From Halorarius halobius (GTDB taxonomy: Archaea; Halobacteriota; Halobacteria; Halobacteriales; Haloarculaceae), in the NCBI RefSeq assembly GCF_024298865.1, contig NZ_CP101161.1:1137227-1201226 (forward strand): 64,000 nucleotides of DNA. The letters are read 5' to 3'. Positions 9,055 to 17,767 of the stretch are shown piece after piece. The position numbers were made by a program, and so were the translations under genes. The notes under the pieces were generated by a model. The model was given only the letters and a program-made list of their open reading frames with translations, was not told the DNA's origin and did not search any database. Each line of letters opens with the position of its first letter. Position 1 is the first letter of the stretch.

Positions 9055-9130
9055 ACACACGACCGCGTGGGTCCGCACGGCCCGGTCGCCACGCCGTGGT
9101 TTCAAGCCCTCGACGGGCGTACCGGCGGCT

Positions 9131-9250
9131 ATGAGCGAGAGCCACGCCTCCGACGGGGACGAGGAGTACGTCTGTGACGCCTGCGACGAGGCGTTCGACA
9201 GCGAGGCCGAACTCGAGGAACACCTGCGCGAGCAGGGACTCGTCGATTAG
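9131..9250 (+). CDS. Mini zinc-finger protein, 39 residues
   Basis: A very short acidic protein with one zinc-finger-like unit: YVCDACDEAFDSEAELEEHL. It has the CxxC pair, the aromatic and Leu spacing and the first His of a C2H2 finger. The position of the second His is taken by residues of REQGLVD, so coordination would be incomplete or use another ligand. Single-finger proteins of this size are common in haloarchaea. It is convergent with the regulator at 9247 and overlaps it by 4 bases at the stop codons. Confidence 0.7.
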   Translation: MSESHASDGDEEYVCDACDEAFDSEAELEEHLREQGLVD

Positions 9251-9627
9251 TCCTCCGGGAACTCGTCGATGCGCTCGTGGACGTAGGCGGCCCACTCGTC
9301 GAGCGTCTCGTGCATCAACTCGCGGGCCTCGTCGGCGGGCGTCGCAGTGTACTGGTAGACGTGGCCCCCGGAGTCGAGCAGTCGCCGCTCGCGGCGCGCG
9401 AGCCCCTTCTCGCGAAGCGTCGACAGCGACCGGTTGACGTTCGAGCGGTCGCGGTCCAGCGCGTCGGCCAGTTCGGCGACGGTACTGCCCGGATGGTCGC
9501 GTAAGACGAGGTACGTCCGCACCTCGTGTTCCTGCACGCCGAACACGCACGCGAGGACCTCCTCGAACCCCGGTTCCTCATCGAGCATCAGCTCGCGGAA
9601 CCGGCTCGGGTCGGGGTCGGTTCGCAT
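9247..9627 (-). CDS. TrmB-like winged-helix transcriptional regulator
   Basis: 126 residues from the ATG at 9627. Residues about 35-95 form a winged helix (STVAELADALDRDRSNVNRS is the HTH; LLDSGGHVYQYTATP is the wing). It lacks the large C-terminal sugar-binding domain of true TrmB and belongs to the short DNA-binding group found repeatedly in haloarchaea. The C-terminal helix (LMHETLDEWAAYVHERID) probably dimerises. Target unknown. Confidence 0.8.
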   Translation of the reverse strand: MRTDPDPSRFRELMLDEEPGFEEVLACVFGVQEHEVRTYLVLRDHPGSTVAELADALDRDRSNVNRSLSTLREKGLARRERRLLDSGGHVYQYTATPADEARELMHETLDEWAAYVHERIDEFPED

Positions 9628-9779
9628 GGGCGACCGTACGCCGGTGGCCGCCTTCAATCCCGGAGTTACCTGCGACTCACCGGGCGTGCGCCCCCGTCGT
9701 CGGACCGCCCACGCGGCCGCGCCGACGCCCCGGGATGCCCGGCCGCCCCCTTTTTGCTCCCCCGCGCGGAGCGTGGGGT

Positions 9780-11609
9780 ATGTCGTCCGGCAGTCGACTC
9801 CTCCGTGCGTCGCTGTCCGTCGCCCTCCTGCTGTCGACGCTAACGTACGCCGTCACCCGCGTGTTCGTGCTGAACTTCTCGACGGCCGGCCCCACCCCCA
9901 CCGCCCTGCTCGCCGTGGCGCTGGTCACCGGCTGGGCGGTCCCCGTCGCCGCGCGACTCCCGCCGGCCACGCGGCGCCGGGCCGCGCTCGTGCTCGCGGG
10001 CGGCGGCCTCGCCGTCTCGTTGGTCGGCCCGCCGGTCGTCGCGCTCGTCGGGGCGGCGGCCGTCGGCGTCGCACTCACGCCCCTGCTGGCGGCCGACGCG
10101 CGGGCGCTGGGCGACCGGGTCGGCGTCGCGGTCGCGGTCGGCCTGCTCGTGGTGCTGGCGCTCCGTGGCCTGCTCGGGGCCGTCTCGCCGTACGCGACGC
10201 CGGAGGGGTGGGTGGCGCTCGTCGCGCTGTTCGCCGCGCTCGTCGCGGCGAGCGGTCGCGGCGGCGAGTCCGGTCGCGACCTCGCCCCCGCTCCCCGTCT
10301 CGCCCCGCTGTTCGTCGCCGTCTTCCTCGCGGCGCTGTGGCTCGGCTACCCCACCGTCTCCGCGCGCTGGGTCGACGGCTCGTATCTCGCGGCCGTCGCG
10401 CTGTCGGCGGTCGGTCTGCTCGCGGGCGCCGGCTGGGTGGCCGACCGTGGCGCGCCGGACGCCCGCGAGACGGTCGGGTGGGGGCTCGGGCTCGTGGGGT
10501 CGCTCGCCGTCCTGCTCGCGGGCGTCACCGTCGCCGCCGTCGCCCCCGCGACGGCCGCGCTGGTCGTGCTGGCGGCGACGGCCGGCCGCGGCGAGCGGTC
10601 GCCCGGGCGGGCGGGTCTCGCGGTCTGTGTCGCTCAACTCGCCGGCCTGCTGTGTGTCGCCGGGTTCGCCCTCGCGGTCAACTGGGCGTTCGTCCCCGGC
10701 GTCGGCACCCTGCTCCGAGGGCTGGAACCGGCGTTCGTCCTCGCGCTCGGGGCGCTTCTCGCGGGGACGGCGGCGCTCGCGGCCCGGACGGAGACGCCGG
10801 CGGCCCCGCGCGACGAGCCACCGGACGGCCAGCGGCGAGCGCTCGCGGCCGGGGTCGGTGCCGGCCTGCTCGGCGTCGTCGGCGCGCTGTTCCGGACGCC
10901 CCGACCGGCCGACGACGGCCCCGAGCGGCTCCGGGTCGCGACGTACAACGTCCACCAGTTCGTGGACGCGAGCGGGGCGTACAATCTCCGGGCGGTCGCC
11001 GACCTGCTCCGGCGGCAGGACGCCGGCGTCGTCGGTCTCCAGGAGACGGCGGGTGCCCGCGTCACCGCCGGCAACGTCCACGGGGTGCGGTGGCTGGCCG
11101 CGGCGCTCGGCTACCACTACCACCTCGGACCGGCCACCCGGAGCGGGGGCTACGGCGTCGCCCTGCTCTCGAAGTGGCCGCTCCGCGACGCCGCGGTCGT
11201 CGACCTCCCGACGGCCGACACCGTCCCCCGGCCGGCCCTGCGCGCGACGGTCGAGCACCCCGACGGCGCGTTCCCCGCCGTCGTCGCCCATCTGGAGGTC
11301 GAGGGAACGGTCTGCGAACGGCAGGCCCGGCGCGTGGTCGAGATGGTCGTGGGGGACGAGCGGGCGGTCGTGCTCGGGGACTTCAACGCGACGCCGGACG
11401 AACGGGTGTACGACGTGCTCGCCGACTCGCTGACGGACGCGTGGGCCGCCGCCGGCGACGGCGACGGGCACACCTACAGCGCCGCTCGCCCCCGGCGGCG
11501 CATCGACTACGCATTCGTCCGGGGGTTCGACACGACCGACGTGGCGGTGTTCGGGGGACCGGACGCCTCCGACCATCGGGGCGTCACCGCAACGCTCGAC
11601 CGCGGGTGA
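9780..11609 (+). CDS. Polytopic membrane protein with C-terminal endonuclease/exonuclease/phosphatase domain
   Basis: 609 residues from the ATG at 9780. Residues about 10-370 contain roughly ten or more hydrophobic helices. Residues about 380-609 are a complete EEP-fold domain with the expected motifs: ATYNVH, LQET, GDFNATP, RRIDYAFV and SDHRGV (metal ligands and catalytic His/Asp). The family includes DNases, phosphoinositide phosphatases and GPI-remodelling CWH43/PGAP2IP-like proteins. The membrane-plus-EEP layout recalls the last group, so action on a lipid or glycan phosphodiester at the membrane is a fair guess but only inference. Confidence 0.85.
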   Translation: MSSGSRLLRASLSVALLLSTLTYAVTRVFVLNFSTAGPTPTALLAVALVTGWAVPVAARLPPATRRRAALVLAGGGLAVSLVGPPVVALVGAAAVGVALTPLLAADARALGDRVGVAVAVGLLVVLALRGLLGAVSPYATPEGWVALVALFAALVAASGRGGESGRDLAPAPRLAPLFVAVFLAALWLGYPTVSARWVDGSYLAAVALSAVGLLAGAGWVADRGAPDARETVGWGLGLVGSLAVLLAGVTVAAVAPATAALVVLAATAGRGERSPGRAGLAVCVAQLAGLLCVAGFALAVNWAFVPGVGTLLRGLEPAFVLALGALLAGTAALAARTETPAAPRDEPPDGQRRALAAGVGAGLLGVVGALFRTPRPADDGPERLRVATYNVHQFVDASGAYNLRAVADLLRRQDAGVVGLQETAGARVTAGNVHGVRWLAAALGYHYHLGPATRSGGYGVALLSKWPLRDAAVVDLPTADTVPRPALRATVEHPDGAFPAVVAHLEVEGTVCERQARRVVEMVVGDERAVVLGDFNATPDERVYDVLADSLTDAWAAAGDGDGHTYSAARPRRRIDYAFVRGFDTTDVAVFGGPDASDHRGVTATLDRG

Positions 11610-11692
11610 CGGTCGTGCGCCCGTGCGTCCGGGTCGCATCGTCGCCCGCACCCGCCGCCGCTTTTCACCTCCTCGTCGACCACCCGCCCGTC

Positions 11693-12166
11693 ATGTCGAC
11701 AGAGACACGACGCGAAACCGGTATCGAGACGGGCGAGGACGCGTGGCGCGGCGGCGTCGTCGCCGGCATCGCCGGCGCGGTGGTCATGTCGGTACTGATG
11801 CTGGCGATGGGCGCGACGAACATCATCGCGGGCGCGATACCCGGCCTCTACACGCTCGCGCCGCCGCCGACCCCGGCTGTCGGCCTGTTCGTCCACATCT
11901 CCCACGGCGCCGTGCTGGGCGTGGTATTCGCCGGCATCGTGGAGGCGGCTGACCTGCAGGAACCGCGGACCGTCGTCGCGGCGGGCGTCGGCTACGGCGC
12001 CGTGACGTGGCTCCTGCTCGCGGCGCTGGTGATGCCGCTGTGGCTGTCCGCGGTCGGCTTCCCCGCGGCGCCGCCGTTCCCGAACTTCGCGGTGCCGAGC
12101 CTCCTGTGGCACGTCGTCTACGGCGTCGTCACGGGCGCGGTGTTCGTCGCCGCTCGGGACCTGTAA
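11693..12166 (+). CDS. Four-helix membrane protein, haloarchaeal, function unknown
   Basis: 157 residues from the ATG at 11693. After a polar N-terminus (about 18 residues) there are four predicted transmembrane helices. Gly-rich helix 1 includes GGVVAGIAGAVVMSVLMLAM, and conserved polar residues in membrane regions include HISHGAVLG and LLWHVVYGVVTG. Proteins of this kind occur widely in haloarchaea without assigned function. The stop codon abuts the stop of the convergent Nudix gene at 12167. Confidence 0.8.
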   Translation: MSTETRRETGIETGEDAWRGGVVAGIAGAVVMSVLMLAMGATNIIAGAIPGLYTLAPPPTPAVGLFVHISHGAVLGVVFAGIVEAADLQEPRTVVAAGVGYGAVTWLLLAALVMPLWLSAVGFPAAPPFPNFAVPSLLWHVVYGVVTGAVFVAARDL

Positions 12167-12748
12167 TCAGCCGACGGCGTCGCGGGCGTACCGCTCGTGG
12201 TCCGCGAACCACTCCTCGACGTCCGTCGGGGACTGCCACCGCAGGTCGGTCCCCTCGTGGGAGAGCGTCAACTCCCCACCGACCCGCTCACAGCGGTACA
12301 GGAGCGTGACGGCACCGTGGGGGTCGTACTCCGTCCCCGCGGGCAGGAGGTAGGCGTCGACGAGGTCGACCGGGTCGACCCGGAGGCCGGTCTCCTCGCG
12401 GACCTCCCGGCGGACCGTCTCCTCGGGCTCTTCGCCGGGGTCTGCGTTGCCGCCCGGCAGACACCACGCGCCGCCGGGGCGCCGCATCGTCAACACCTCG
12501 TCGTCGCGGACGACGGCGCCCGTCGCGCCCACCTTCGGCGTGACGGGACCGAACTCGTCGGCCAGTCGCTCCCGGACCTCCTCCGGGGGGAGCGCGAGCG
12601 TGCGGCCGTAGTACCCGTCGACCAGTTCCTGCAGGCGCTCGTACCGCTGTTCGTCGTAGGGGTCGTCGGCGTACGCCAGCCCGTTGGCGGCGATGACACG
12701 GAGGTCGTCCAACAGCGCCAGCAGGTCGAGGGTGTCGTCGGAGGGCAT
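12167..12748 (-). CDS. Nudix hydrolase
   Basis: 193 residues from the ATG at 12748. Residues about 1-60 are a helical N-terminal domain of the type found before some Nudix domains (DTLDLLALLDDLRVIAANGL). The Nudix box is intact (GNADPGEEPEETVRREVREE, then TGL). It hydrolyses a nucleoside diphosphate linked to some moiety; substrate unknown (the N-terminal domain occurs in ADP-ribose- and dinucleotide-type members). It lies 31 bases downstream of argF on the opposite side of its stop, and the reading direction is the same. Confidence 0.88.
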   Translation of the reverse strand: MPSDDTLDLLALLDDLRVIAANGLAYADDPYDEQRYERLQELVDGYYGRTLALPPEEVRERLADEFGPVTPKVGATGAVVRDDEVLTMRRPGGAWCLPGGNADPGEEPEETVRREVREETGLRVDPVDLVDAYLLPAGTEYDPHGAVTLLYRCERVGGELTLSHEGTDLRWQSPTDVEEWFADHERYARDAVG

Positions 12749-12779
12749 ACGCCCGGGACGCCTCCCGGCGGGCAAAAAC

Positions 12780-13670
12780 CTACCCCAGGAACGTCAACAG
12801 CCCCTTCTGGGCGTGGAGGCGGTTCTCCGCCTGGTCCCAGACGAGCGCGTCGTCGCTCTCCAGTACGGCGTCGGTTATCTCCTCGCCGCGGTGGGCGGGC
12901 AGACAGTGCATCACCTTCTGGCCGTCGAGCAGGTCCGCGTTCACCTGGAACCCGTTGAACGCCTGCAGTTTCTGCTCGCGTTCGTCCTCCTGGCCCATCG
13001 ACACCCAGACGTCGGTGTAGACGACGTCCGCGCCCTCGACCGCGTCCTCGGGGTCGTTCGTCACTTCGGGGGCGGCGCCGAGTTCCGCGGCCCGGTCGAC
13101 GGTCCCGTCGTCGGGTTCGTAGCCGGCGGGCGTCGCCACCGTCAGGTCGATGCCGGTCATGGCGGCGCCGCGGACGAACGACTGACAGACGTTGTTGCCG
13201 TCGCCGACCCACGCGACCGACACGTCGAAGTCGCCGAACGTCTCCTGGATGGTCAGCAGGTCCGCGAGCGTCTGACAGGGGTGGGCGTCGTCCGTGAGGC
13301 CGTTGACCACCGGGACGGTGGCGTACTCCGCGAGCGCGGTCACGTCGCTGTGGTCGAACATCCGGGCCATCACGCAGTCGACGTACCGCGAGAGGACGCG
13401 GGCGGTGTCGCGGATTGGCTCGCCGTGCCCGAGTTGGATGTCGTCGGGGCCGAGGAACAGCGCGTGGCCGCCCAGCTGGGTCATCCCCGTCTCGAAGGAG
13501 ATGCGGGTCCGCGTCGACGGCTTTTCGAATATCATCGCCAGCGACTGCCCTGCGAGTTCGGGGTGGGGTTTGCCGCGGGTCGTCCGTTCCTTCAGGTCCG
13601 TCGCCCGGGTCAACACGTCCGCGAGTTCGTCGCGCGTCAGGTCGTCGACGTCGATGAAGTGGCGGGTCAT
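12780..13670 (-). CDS. argF: Ornithine carbamoyltransferase
   Basis: Joins carbamoyl phosphate and ornithine to citrulline. 296 residues. The carbamoyl-phosphate loop is EKPSTRTRISFE, the ornithine-side motifs are HPCQTLADL and the SMG loop VWVSMGQE, and HCLPAHRGEE carries the catalytic Cys. The start ATG at 13670 overlaps the end of argE by 4 bases (ATGA). It is the last gene of the lysW-to-argF run, placing the transferase directly after ornithine release. Confidence 0.96.
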   Translation of the reverse strand: MTRHFIDVDDLTRDELADVLTRATDLKERTTRGKPHPELAGQSLAMIFEKPSTRTRISFETGMTQLGGHALFLGPDDIQLGHGEPIRDTARVLSRYVDCVMARMFDHSDVTALAEYATVPVVNGLTDDAHPCQTLADLLTIQETFGDFDVSVAWVGDGNNVCQSFVRGAAMTGIDLTVATPAGYEPDDGTVDRAAELGAAPEVTNDPEDAVEGADVVYTDVWVSMGQEDEREQKLQAFNGFQVNADLLDGQKVMHCLPAHRGEEITDAVLESDDALVWDQAENRLHAQKGLLTFLG

Positions 13671-14764
13671 AGGCGGTCGGCCACCTCCTCTAGCACGGCC
13701 ACCGCGCGGTCTAACTCGGCGAGCGGCAGGTGTTCGTTCGGCGCGTGGTCGAGGTCCGAATCGCCGGGGCCGTACGTCGCCATCGGGCAGTCCCACGCGC
13801 CCGCGTAGAGGTTCATGTCGCTGGTCCCCGTCTTCCGGAGCAGGCGGGGGTCGCCGCCCGTCTCGCGGATGGCGACGCGGAACGCCCGCGCGACCGGGTT
13901 CCGGGGCGGTTGCATCGTCGGCTGGACCGCGTCCTTCCAGTTGACGTGGCCCGCCTCCAGGTGGCCGTCGGCGATTTCGCGCACCTCGTCGCAGGTGAGT
14001 TCGGGCGGGACGCGCAGTTGCGCCTCCATCGTCGCCTCCACCGAGAGGCCGTCGTCGCTGGTGCCGCCTTCGACGGACACCGGCTTCGCGGTCACCTGCT
14101 CGAACACCGGCTCGTAGGGGTCGTTCTCGAACTCCTCTTCGACGCGGGACCACCACGCGATGGCGTCCTGGATGGCGTTGTTTTCCGGCCGTGAGGTGTG
14201 GCCCGACTCGCTGGTGGCGACGTACGTCCCCTGCAGGATGCCCCGGTAGCCGAGCGTGACGCCGTCCCAGCCCGAGGGCTCGCCGTTGACGACTGCATCG
14301 GGCGCGTCGCGCTCGGCGACGAGGTGGCGCGCCCCGCGGGATTCGACCTCCTCGCCGACGACGCCGGCGAAGGAGACGCCCGTGCGGACCGCGGCGACGG
14401 CCAGCGCCGCGAGCGGCCCCTTCGCGTCGACGGAGCCGCGACCCCACAGCTGTTCGCCCCCTTCGGCGGCGTCGCCGCCTCCGTTCGAGCCGCTCTGCGG
14501 CTCGCCGTCCTCTACGCGCACCGGGATGTCGCCCGGCACGGTGTCGACGTGCGAGGTGAACAGGGCGCGGTCGTCGGCCGGCGCGCGGACGTTGCCCACA
14601 TCGTCTATCCACACCTCGCGGTCGTGGCTCTCGAAGAACGCCGCGAGCCGTTCGGCACACTCCTGTTCCTCGCCGGAGGGCGACGGTATCTCCACCAGAT
14701 CGCGGAGCAGGTCGCGCGCCTCGACGTCGACGGCGACGCTCTCGGCCGCGCCGTCGGCGCTCAT
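13667..14764 (-). CDS. argE/lysK: [LysW]-ornithine (or lysine) hydrolase, M20-family
   Basis: Cleaves ornithine from the gamma-carboxyl of LysW, the deprotection step. 365 residues of the M20 zinc-peptidase family: first metal His/Asp in TSHVDTVPG, bridging Asp in RGSVDAKGPL, catalytic Glu in GVVGEEVESRG. The dimerisation domain lies about residues 180-290, and the last metal His may be in DLDHAPNEHLPL. An acidic Gly/Ser-rich insert (about residues 88-105) is unusual but between secondary-structure elements. It overlaps argD and argF by 4 bases each. Confidence 0.92.
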   Translation of the reverse strand: MSADGAAESVAVDVEARDLLRDLVEIPSPSGEEQECAERLAAFFESHDREVWIDDVGNVRAPADDRALFTSHVDTVPGDIPVRVEDGEPQSGSNGGGDAAEGGEQLWGRGSVDAKGPLAALAVAAVRTGVSFAGVVGEEVESRGARHLVAERDAPDAVVNGEPSGWDGVTLGYRGILQGTYVATSESGHTSRPENNAIQDAIAWWSRVEEEFENDPYEPVFEQVTAKPVSVEGGTSDDGLSVEATMEAQLRVPPELTCDEVREIADGHLEAGHVNWKDAVQPTMQPPRNPVARAFRVAIRETGGDPRLLRKTGTSDMNLYAGAWDCPMATYGPGDSDLDHAPNEHLPLAELDRAVAVLEEVADRL

Positions 14765-15891
14765 CCGGTCACCACCTCGGTCACGGCGTCGACCACCCGG
14801 TCGACGTGGGACTCATCGACGACCAGCGGCGGCAACAGCCGGAGGACGGTCCGACCCGCCGGGAGCGCGAGCACCTGGTGGTTCAACGCGAGGCGCTTCA
14901 GGTGGCGGTTCGCCCCCCGTTTCACCTCGACGCCGACCAGTAGCCCCTGGCCGCGCACGTCGCGCACCTCGTCGCCCAGCGCGGCGTCGAGTTCCGCACG
15001 CAGGTAGTCGCCCCGTTCGCTGGCGCGGGCGGGCAGGTCCTCGCTCTCGATGACGTCGAGCGTCGCGCCCGCCGCGGCGCAGGTGACGGGGTTGCCCGAG
15101 AACGTCGAGCCGTGGTCGCCGTGGCTCTCGGCTATCCAGTCGCGCACGAGCGTCGCGCCGATGGGGAGCCCGGAGCCGAGCCCCTTCGCCGTCGTGAGGA
15201 TATCGGGCACCACGTCGTGGTGCTGGCAGGCCCACATCGACCCAGTGCGGCCGAGCCCGGTCTGTATCTCGTCCATCACGAGCGCCGCGCCCGCTTCGTC
15301 GGTCGCCTCGCGGGCGACCTGGAGGTACTCGGTCGGCGCGGGGTTGATGCCGCCCTCGCCCTGCACGGGTTCGAGGATGACCGCCGCCGTCTGCTCGTCG
15401 ACCGCCTCGCGCAGTTGCTCGCCGTCGCCGTACGGGACGAACTCGACGCCGCCGGCCAGGGGTTCGTACGGCTCCTTGTACTTGTTCTTCCACGTCGCCG
15501 CGAGCGCGCCCATCGTCCGCCCGTGGAACCCCTGGGTGGTGGCGACGATCTTCTCACGGCCGGTCGCCGCACGCGCGAACTTCAGCGCCGCCTCGTTCGC
15601 CTCCGTGCCGGAGTTGCAGAGCCACACGTTGTCGACGTCGCCGGGCGCGACGTCCGCCAGTTGCTCGTAGAGGGCGGTGCGGGCTGCGTTCGGGTAGGAG
15701 GCCTGCACGTACATGAGCTCCTGCACCTGCTGGGTGGTGGCCTCGACCACGTCGGGGTGACAGTGGCCCACCGGCGTACAGGCGTAGGAGGCGCCGAAAT
15801 CGAGGTACTCGGTGCCGTCCGTCGCGGTGAGCGTGACGCCCTCGCCCGATTCGATGGCGATGGGCTTCTCGGAGAACACGAACCCGCTCAT
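14761..15891 (-). CDS. argD/lysJ: [LysW]-gamma-L-glutamyl-semialdehyde aminotransferase (class III)
   Basis: Transfers the amino group to the LysW-bound semialdehyde to give LysW-ornithine. 376 residues. Class-III PLP aminotransferase motifs: CNSGTEANEAALKFAR, the F-H-G motif TQGFHGRTMGALA, the DE pair VMDEIQTGLGRTG, and PLP-Lys in LTTAKGLGSG. Contacts argB and argE by 4-base overlaps, so tight translational coupling is expected. Whether it also acts on the lysine-pathway analogue cannot be decided from sequence. Confidence 0.94.
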   Translation of the reverse strand: MSGFVFSEKPIAIESGEGVTLTATDGTEYLDFGASYACTPVGHCHPDVVEATTQQVQELMYVQASYPNAARTALYEQLADVAPGDVDNVWLCNSGTEANEAALKFARAATGREKIVATTQGFHGRTMGALAATWKNKYKEPYEPLAGGVEFVPYGDGEQLREAVDEQTAAVILEPVQGEGGINPAPTEYLQVAREATDEAGAALVMDEIQTGLGRTGSMWACQHHDVVPDILTTAKGLGSGLPIGATLVRDWIAESHGDHGSTFSGNPVTCAAAGATLDVIESEDLPARASERGDYLRAELDAALGDEVRDVRGQGLLVGVEVKRGANRHLKRLALNHQVLALPAGRTVLRLLPPLVVDESHVDRVVDAVTEVVTG

Positions 15892-16718
15892 GCGTCGCTC
15901 CCCTCCTCGGCGAGCGCGCTCGGGTAGACGTGCGTGCCGCCGCCGTCCACGGCGCCCGTGATGGGGGCGTCGGCGTTGGCGCTGGCGACGACCACCTCGG
16001 TCGCACCCTGTTCGAGGGCCTCGGTCGCGGCCATCACCTTCCGGGTCATGAATCCCTCCGCGGCCTCGGTGAGTTCCTCGTACTCGGCGGGGGTCTCCAC
16101 CGACTCGATGCGCGTCTCCGGGTCGTCGGGGTCGCGGTAGACGCCCTCCACGTCCGTGAGAATCACGAGCGTCGCGTCGAGCGCGCCCGCCACCGCGGCG
16201 GCGGCCCGGTCGGCGTCGGTGTTGACCGGAACGCCGTCGTCCGCGAGCATCGGCGGCGAGGCGACGGGCGTGTACCCCCCGTCGAGCAACCGCTCCAGCA
16301 GGTCGGCGTTCACCGACTCGATGGTGCCCGAGTGGTCGCCCCGCCGTATCTTCTTCTTGCCGTCCTCGACGACGCGGACCGCGGACTTCCGTTTCCCCGA
16401 CAGGAGGCCGCCGTCGACCCCCGAGAGGCCGACGGCGTCGACGCCCGCCTCCCGCAGGCCGGCGACGAGGTCGGTGTTCACCTGCCCGGCCATCGCCATC
16501 TTGAACACGTCCATCGTCTCCGCGTCGGTGAATCGGCCGACGACTCCGGAGGGGGTCTCGACGTACTCCGGTTCGATGCCCATGCGTTCGAGGGCGTCGT
16601 CGACCGCGGTGGACCCGCCGTGGACGACTGCGAGGTCGGTCTCCAGCTGTGCCGCGTCGCTCAGGGCGCCCGACGGGTCGACCGCGCGGGCGCCGCCGAT
16701 CTTGACTACTACCGTCAT
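15888..16718 (-). CDS. argB/lysZ: [LysW]-glutamate (aminoadipate) kinase
   Basis: Phosphorylates the carboxyl of the LysW-bound amino acid. 276 residues of the amino-acid-kinase fold from the ATG at 16718. The N-terminal Lys/Gly loop is VVVKIGGARA, the substrate loop is VVHGGSTAVDD, and the nucleotide-binding part is LTDVEGVYRDPDD with EGFMTRKVMAATEAL. Separated from argC by only 17 bases and overlapping argD by 4. Its placement after lysW-argX-argC defines this as the carrier-protein pathway rather than the N-acetyl one. Confidence 0.93.
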   Translation of the reverse strand: MTVVVKIGGARAVDPSGALSDAAQLETDLAVVHGGSTAVDDALERMGIEPEYVETPSGVVGRFTDAETMDVFKMAMAGQVNTDLVAGLREAGVDAVGLSGVDGGLLSGKRKSAVRVVEDGKKKIRRGDHSGTIESVNADLLERLLDGGYTPVASPPMLADDGVPVNTDADRAAAAVAGALDATLVILTDVEGVYRDPDDPETRIESVETPAEYEELTEAAEGFMTRKVMAATEALEQGATEVVVASANADAPITGAVDGGGTHVYPSALAEEGSDA

Positions 16719-16735
16719 GTATGGAAAAACCGCTG

Positions 16736-17767
16736 TCAGGGTGCGCCCACGGGGTGAAAGCCCGTGTGCTCGAGTCCGGCCGTCTCCTCGAGGCCGAGCG
16801 CGACGTTGGCGGCGTGAACCGCCTGCCCCGCCGAGCCCTTCATCATGTTGTCGATGGCCGAGAAGACGACCAGCCGCTTGTTCGTGGGGTCGAGTTCGAA
16901 CCCGACCTCCGCGTAGTTCGAGCCCGCGACGGCCTTCGGTTCGGGGTAGCGGTAGACGCCGCCACCGCCGGAGGCCATGCGGACGAACGGTTCGTCCTCG
17001 TAACTGCCGCGGTACGCGCCCCAGAGGTCGCCCTTCGAGACGGGGCCGTTCGGGAACACGTGACACGTCGCGGACGCACCGCGGACCATGTCCACCGCGT
17101 GGACCGTGAACGACACGTCCAGCCCGAGATACTCCTGTATCTCGGCCTCGTGGCGGTGGCCCGTCGGCGCGTACGGCCGCACCACCCCGGAGCGCTCGGC
17201 GTGCGAGGAGGCGTCGCCGCCGCCGGCACCCCCCTCCGAGGAGCCGACCTTCACGTCGACGACGACCTGTTCGTCGCCCTCCAGGATGTCGTTCTCGAAC
17301 AGCGGCAGGAGGCCGACGATGGTCGCGGTGGCGTTACAGCCCCCGGCGGCGATGAGGTCCGCCCCGGGGAGGTTCTCCCGATTTAGCTCGGGCAGGGCGT
17401 ACTCCGCCTCGTCGAGCAGGTCGGGCCGCTCGTGGCCGTCGTACCACTCGTCGTACTGCTCCTCGCGCGGCAGGCGGAAGTCCGCCGAGAGGTCGACGAC
17501 GGTGTCGGCGGCGTCGCGGAACGCGTCTATCTGCTCCATCGAGACTCCGTGAGGGGTGGCCGCGAACAGCACGTCGACCGATTCCAGGTCCGTCGGCTCG
17601 GTGAACCGCAGGTCGAGATGCCGCAGGTTCGGGTGGACCGAGCCGACGGTCTTGTTGGCGTAACTGCGGGAGGTGGCCTGTGCCACCTCGAACTCGGGGT
17701 GGCCGTCGAGAAGCCGGAGGAGTTCGCCGCCGGTGAACCCGCTCCCGCCGACGACGGCCGCTTTCAT
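16736..17767 (-). CDS. argC/lysY: [LysW]-glutamyl phosphate reductase
   Basis: Reduces the LysW-bound acyl phosphate with NADPH to the semialdehyde. 343 residues. The N-terminal Rossmann loop is VVGGSGFTGGELLRLL, the catalytic Cys is in AAGGCNATATIVGL, and a catalytic His is plausible in PTGHRHEAEIQ. The Gly/Ser-rich loop SSEGGAGGGDASSH matches the conserved ArgC insertion. The ATG at 17767 overlaps the stop of argX by 4 bases. Confidence 0.94.
   Translation of the reverse strand: MKAAVVGGSGFTGGELLRLLDGHPEFEVAQATSRSYANKTVGSVHPNLRHLDLRFTEPTDLESVDVLFAATPHGVSMEQIDAFRDAADTVVDLSADFRLPREEQYDEWYDGHERPDLLDEAEYALPELNRENLPGADLIAAGGCNATATIVGLLPLFENDILEGDEQVVVDVKVGSSEGGAGGGDASSHAERSGVVRPYAPTGHRHEAEIQEYLGLDVSFTVHAVDMVRGASATCHVFPNGPVSKGDLWGAYRGSYEDEPFVRMASGGGGVYRYPEPKAVAGSNYAEVGFELDPTNKRLVVFSAIDNMMKGSAGQAVHAANVALGLEETAGLEHTGFHPVGAP

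Noticed and set aside
9434-12166. Single 910-codon frame joining 9434 to the four-helix membrane protein
   Set aside because: Only the final 157 codons from the ATG at 11693 are protein-like. The rest is the frame-shifted shadow of the EEP membrane protein.
12780-14660. Apparent fusion of argF with a 330-codon upstream extension
   Set aside because: The upstream part is a shadow frame of argE. The argF start at 13670 overlaps argE by 4 bases as the operon does elsewhere.
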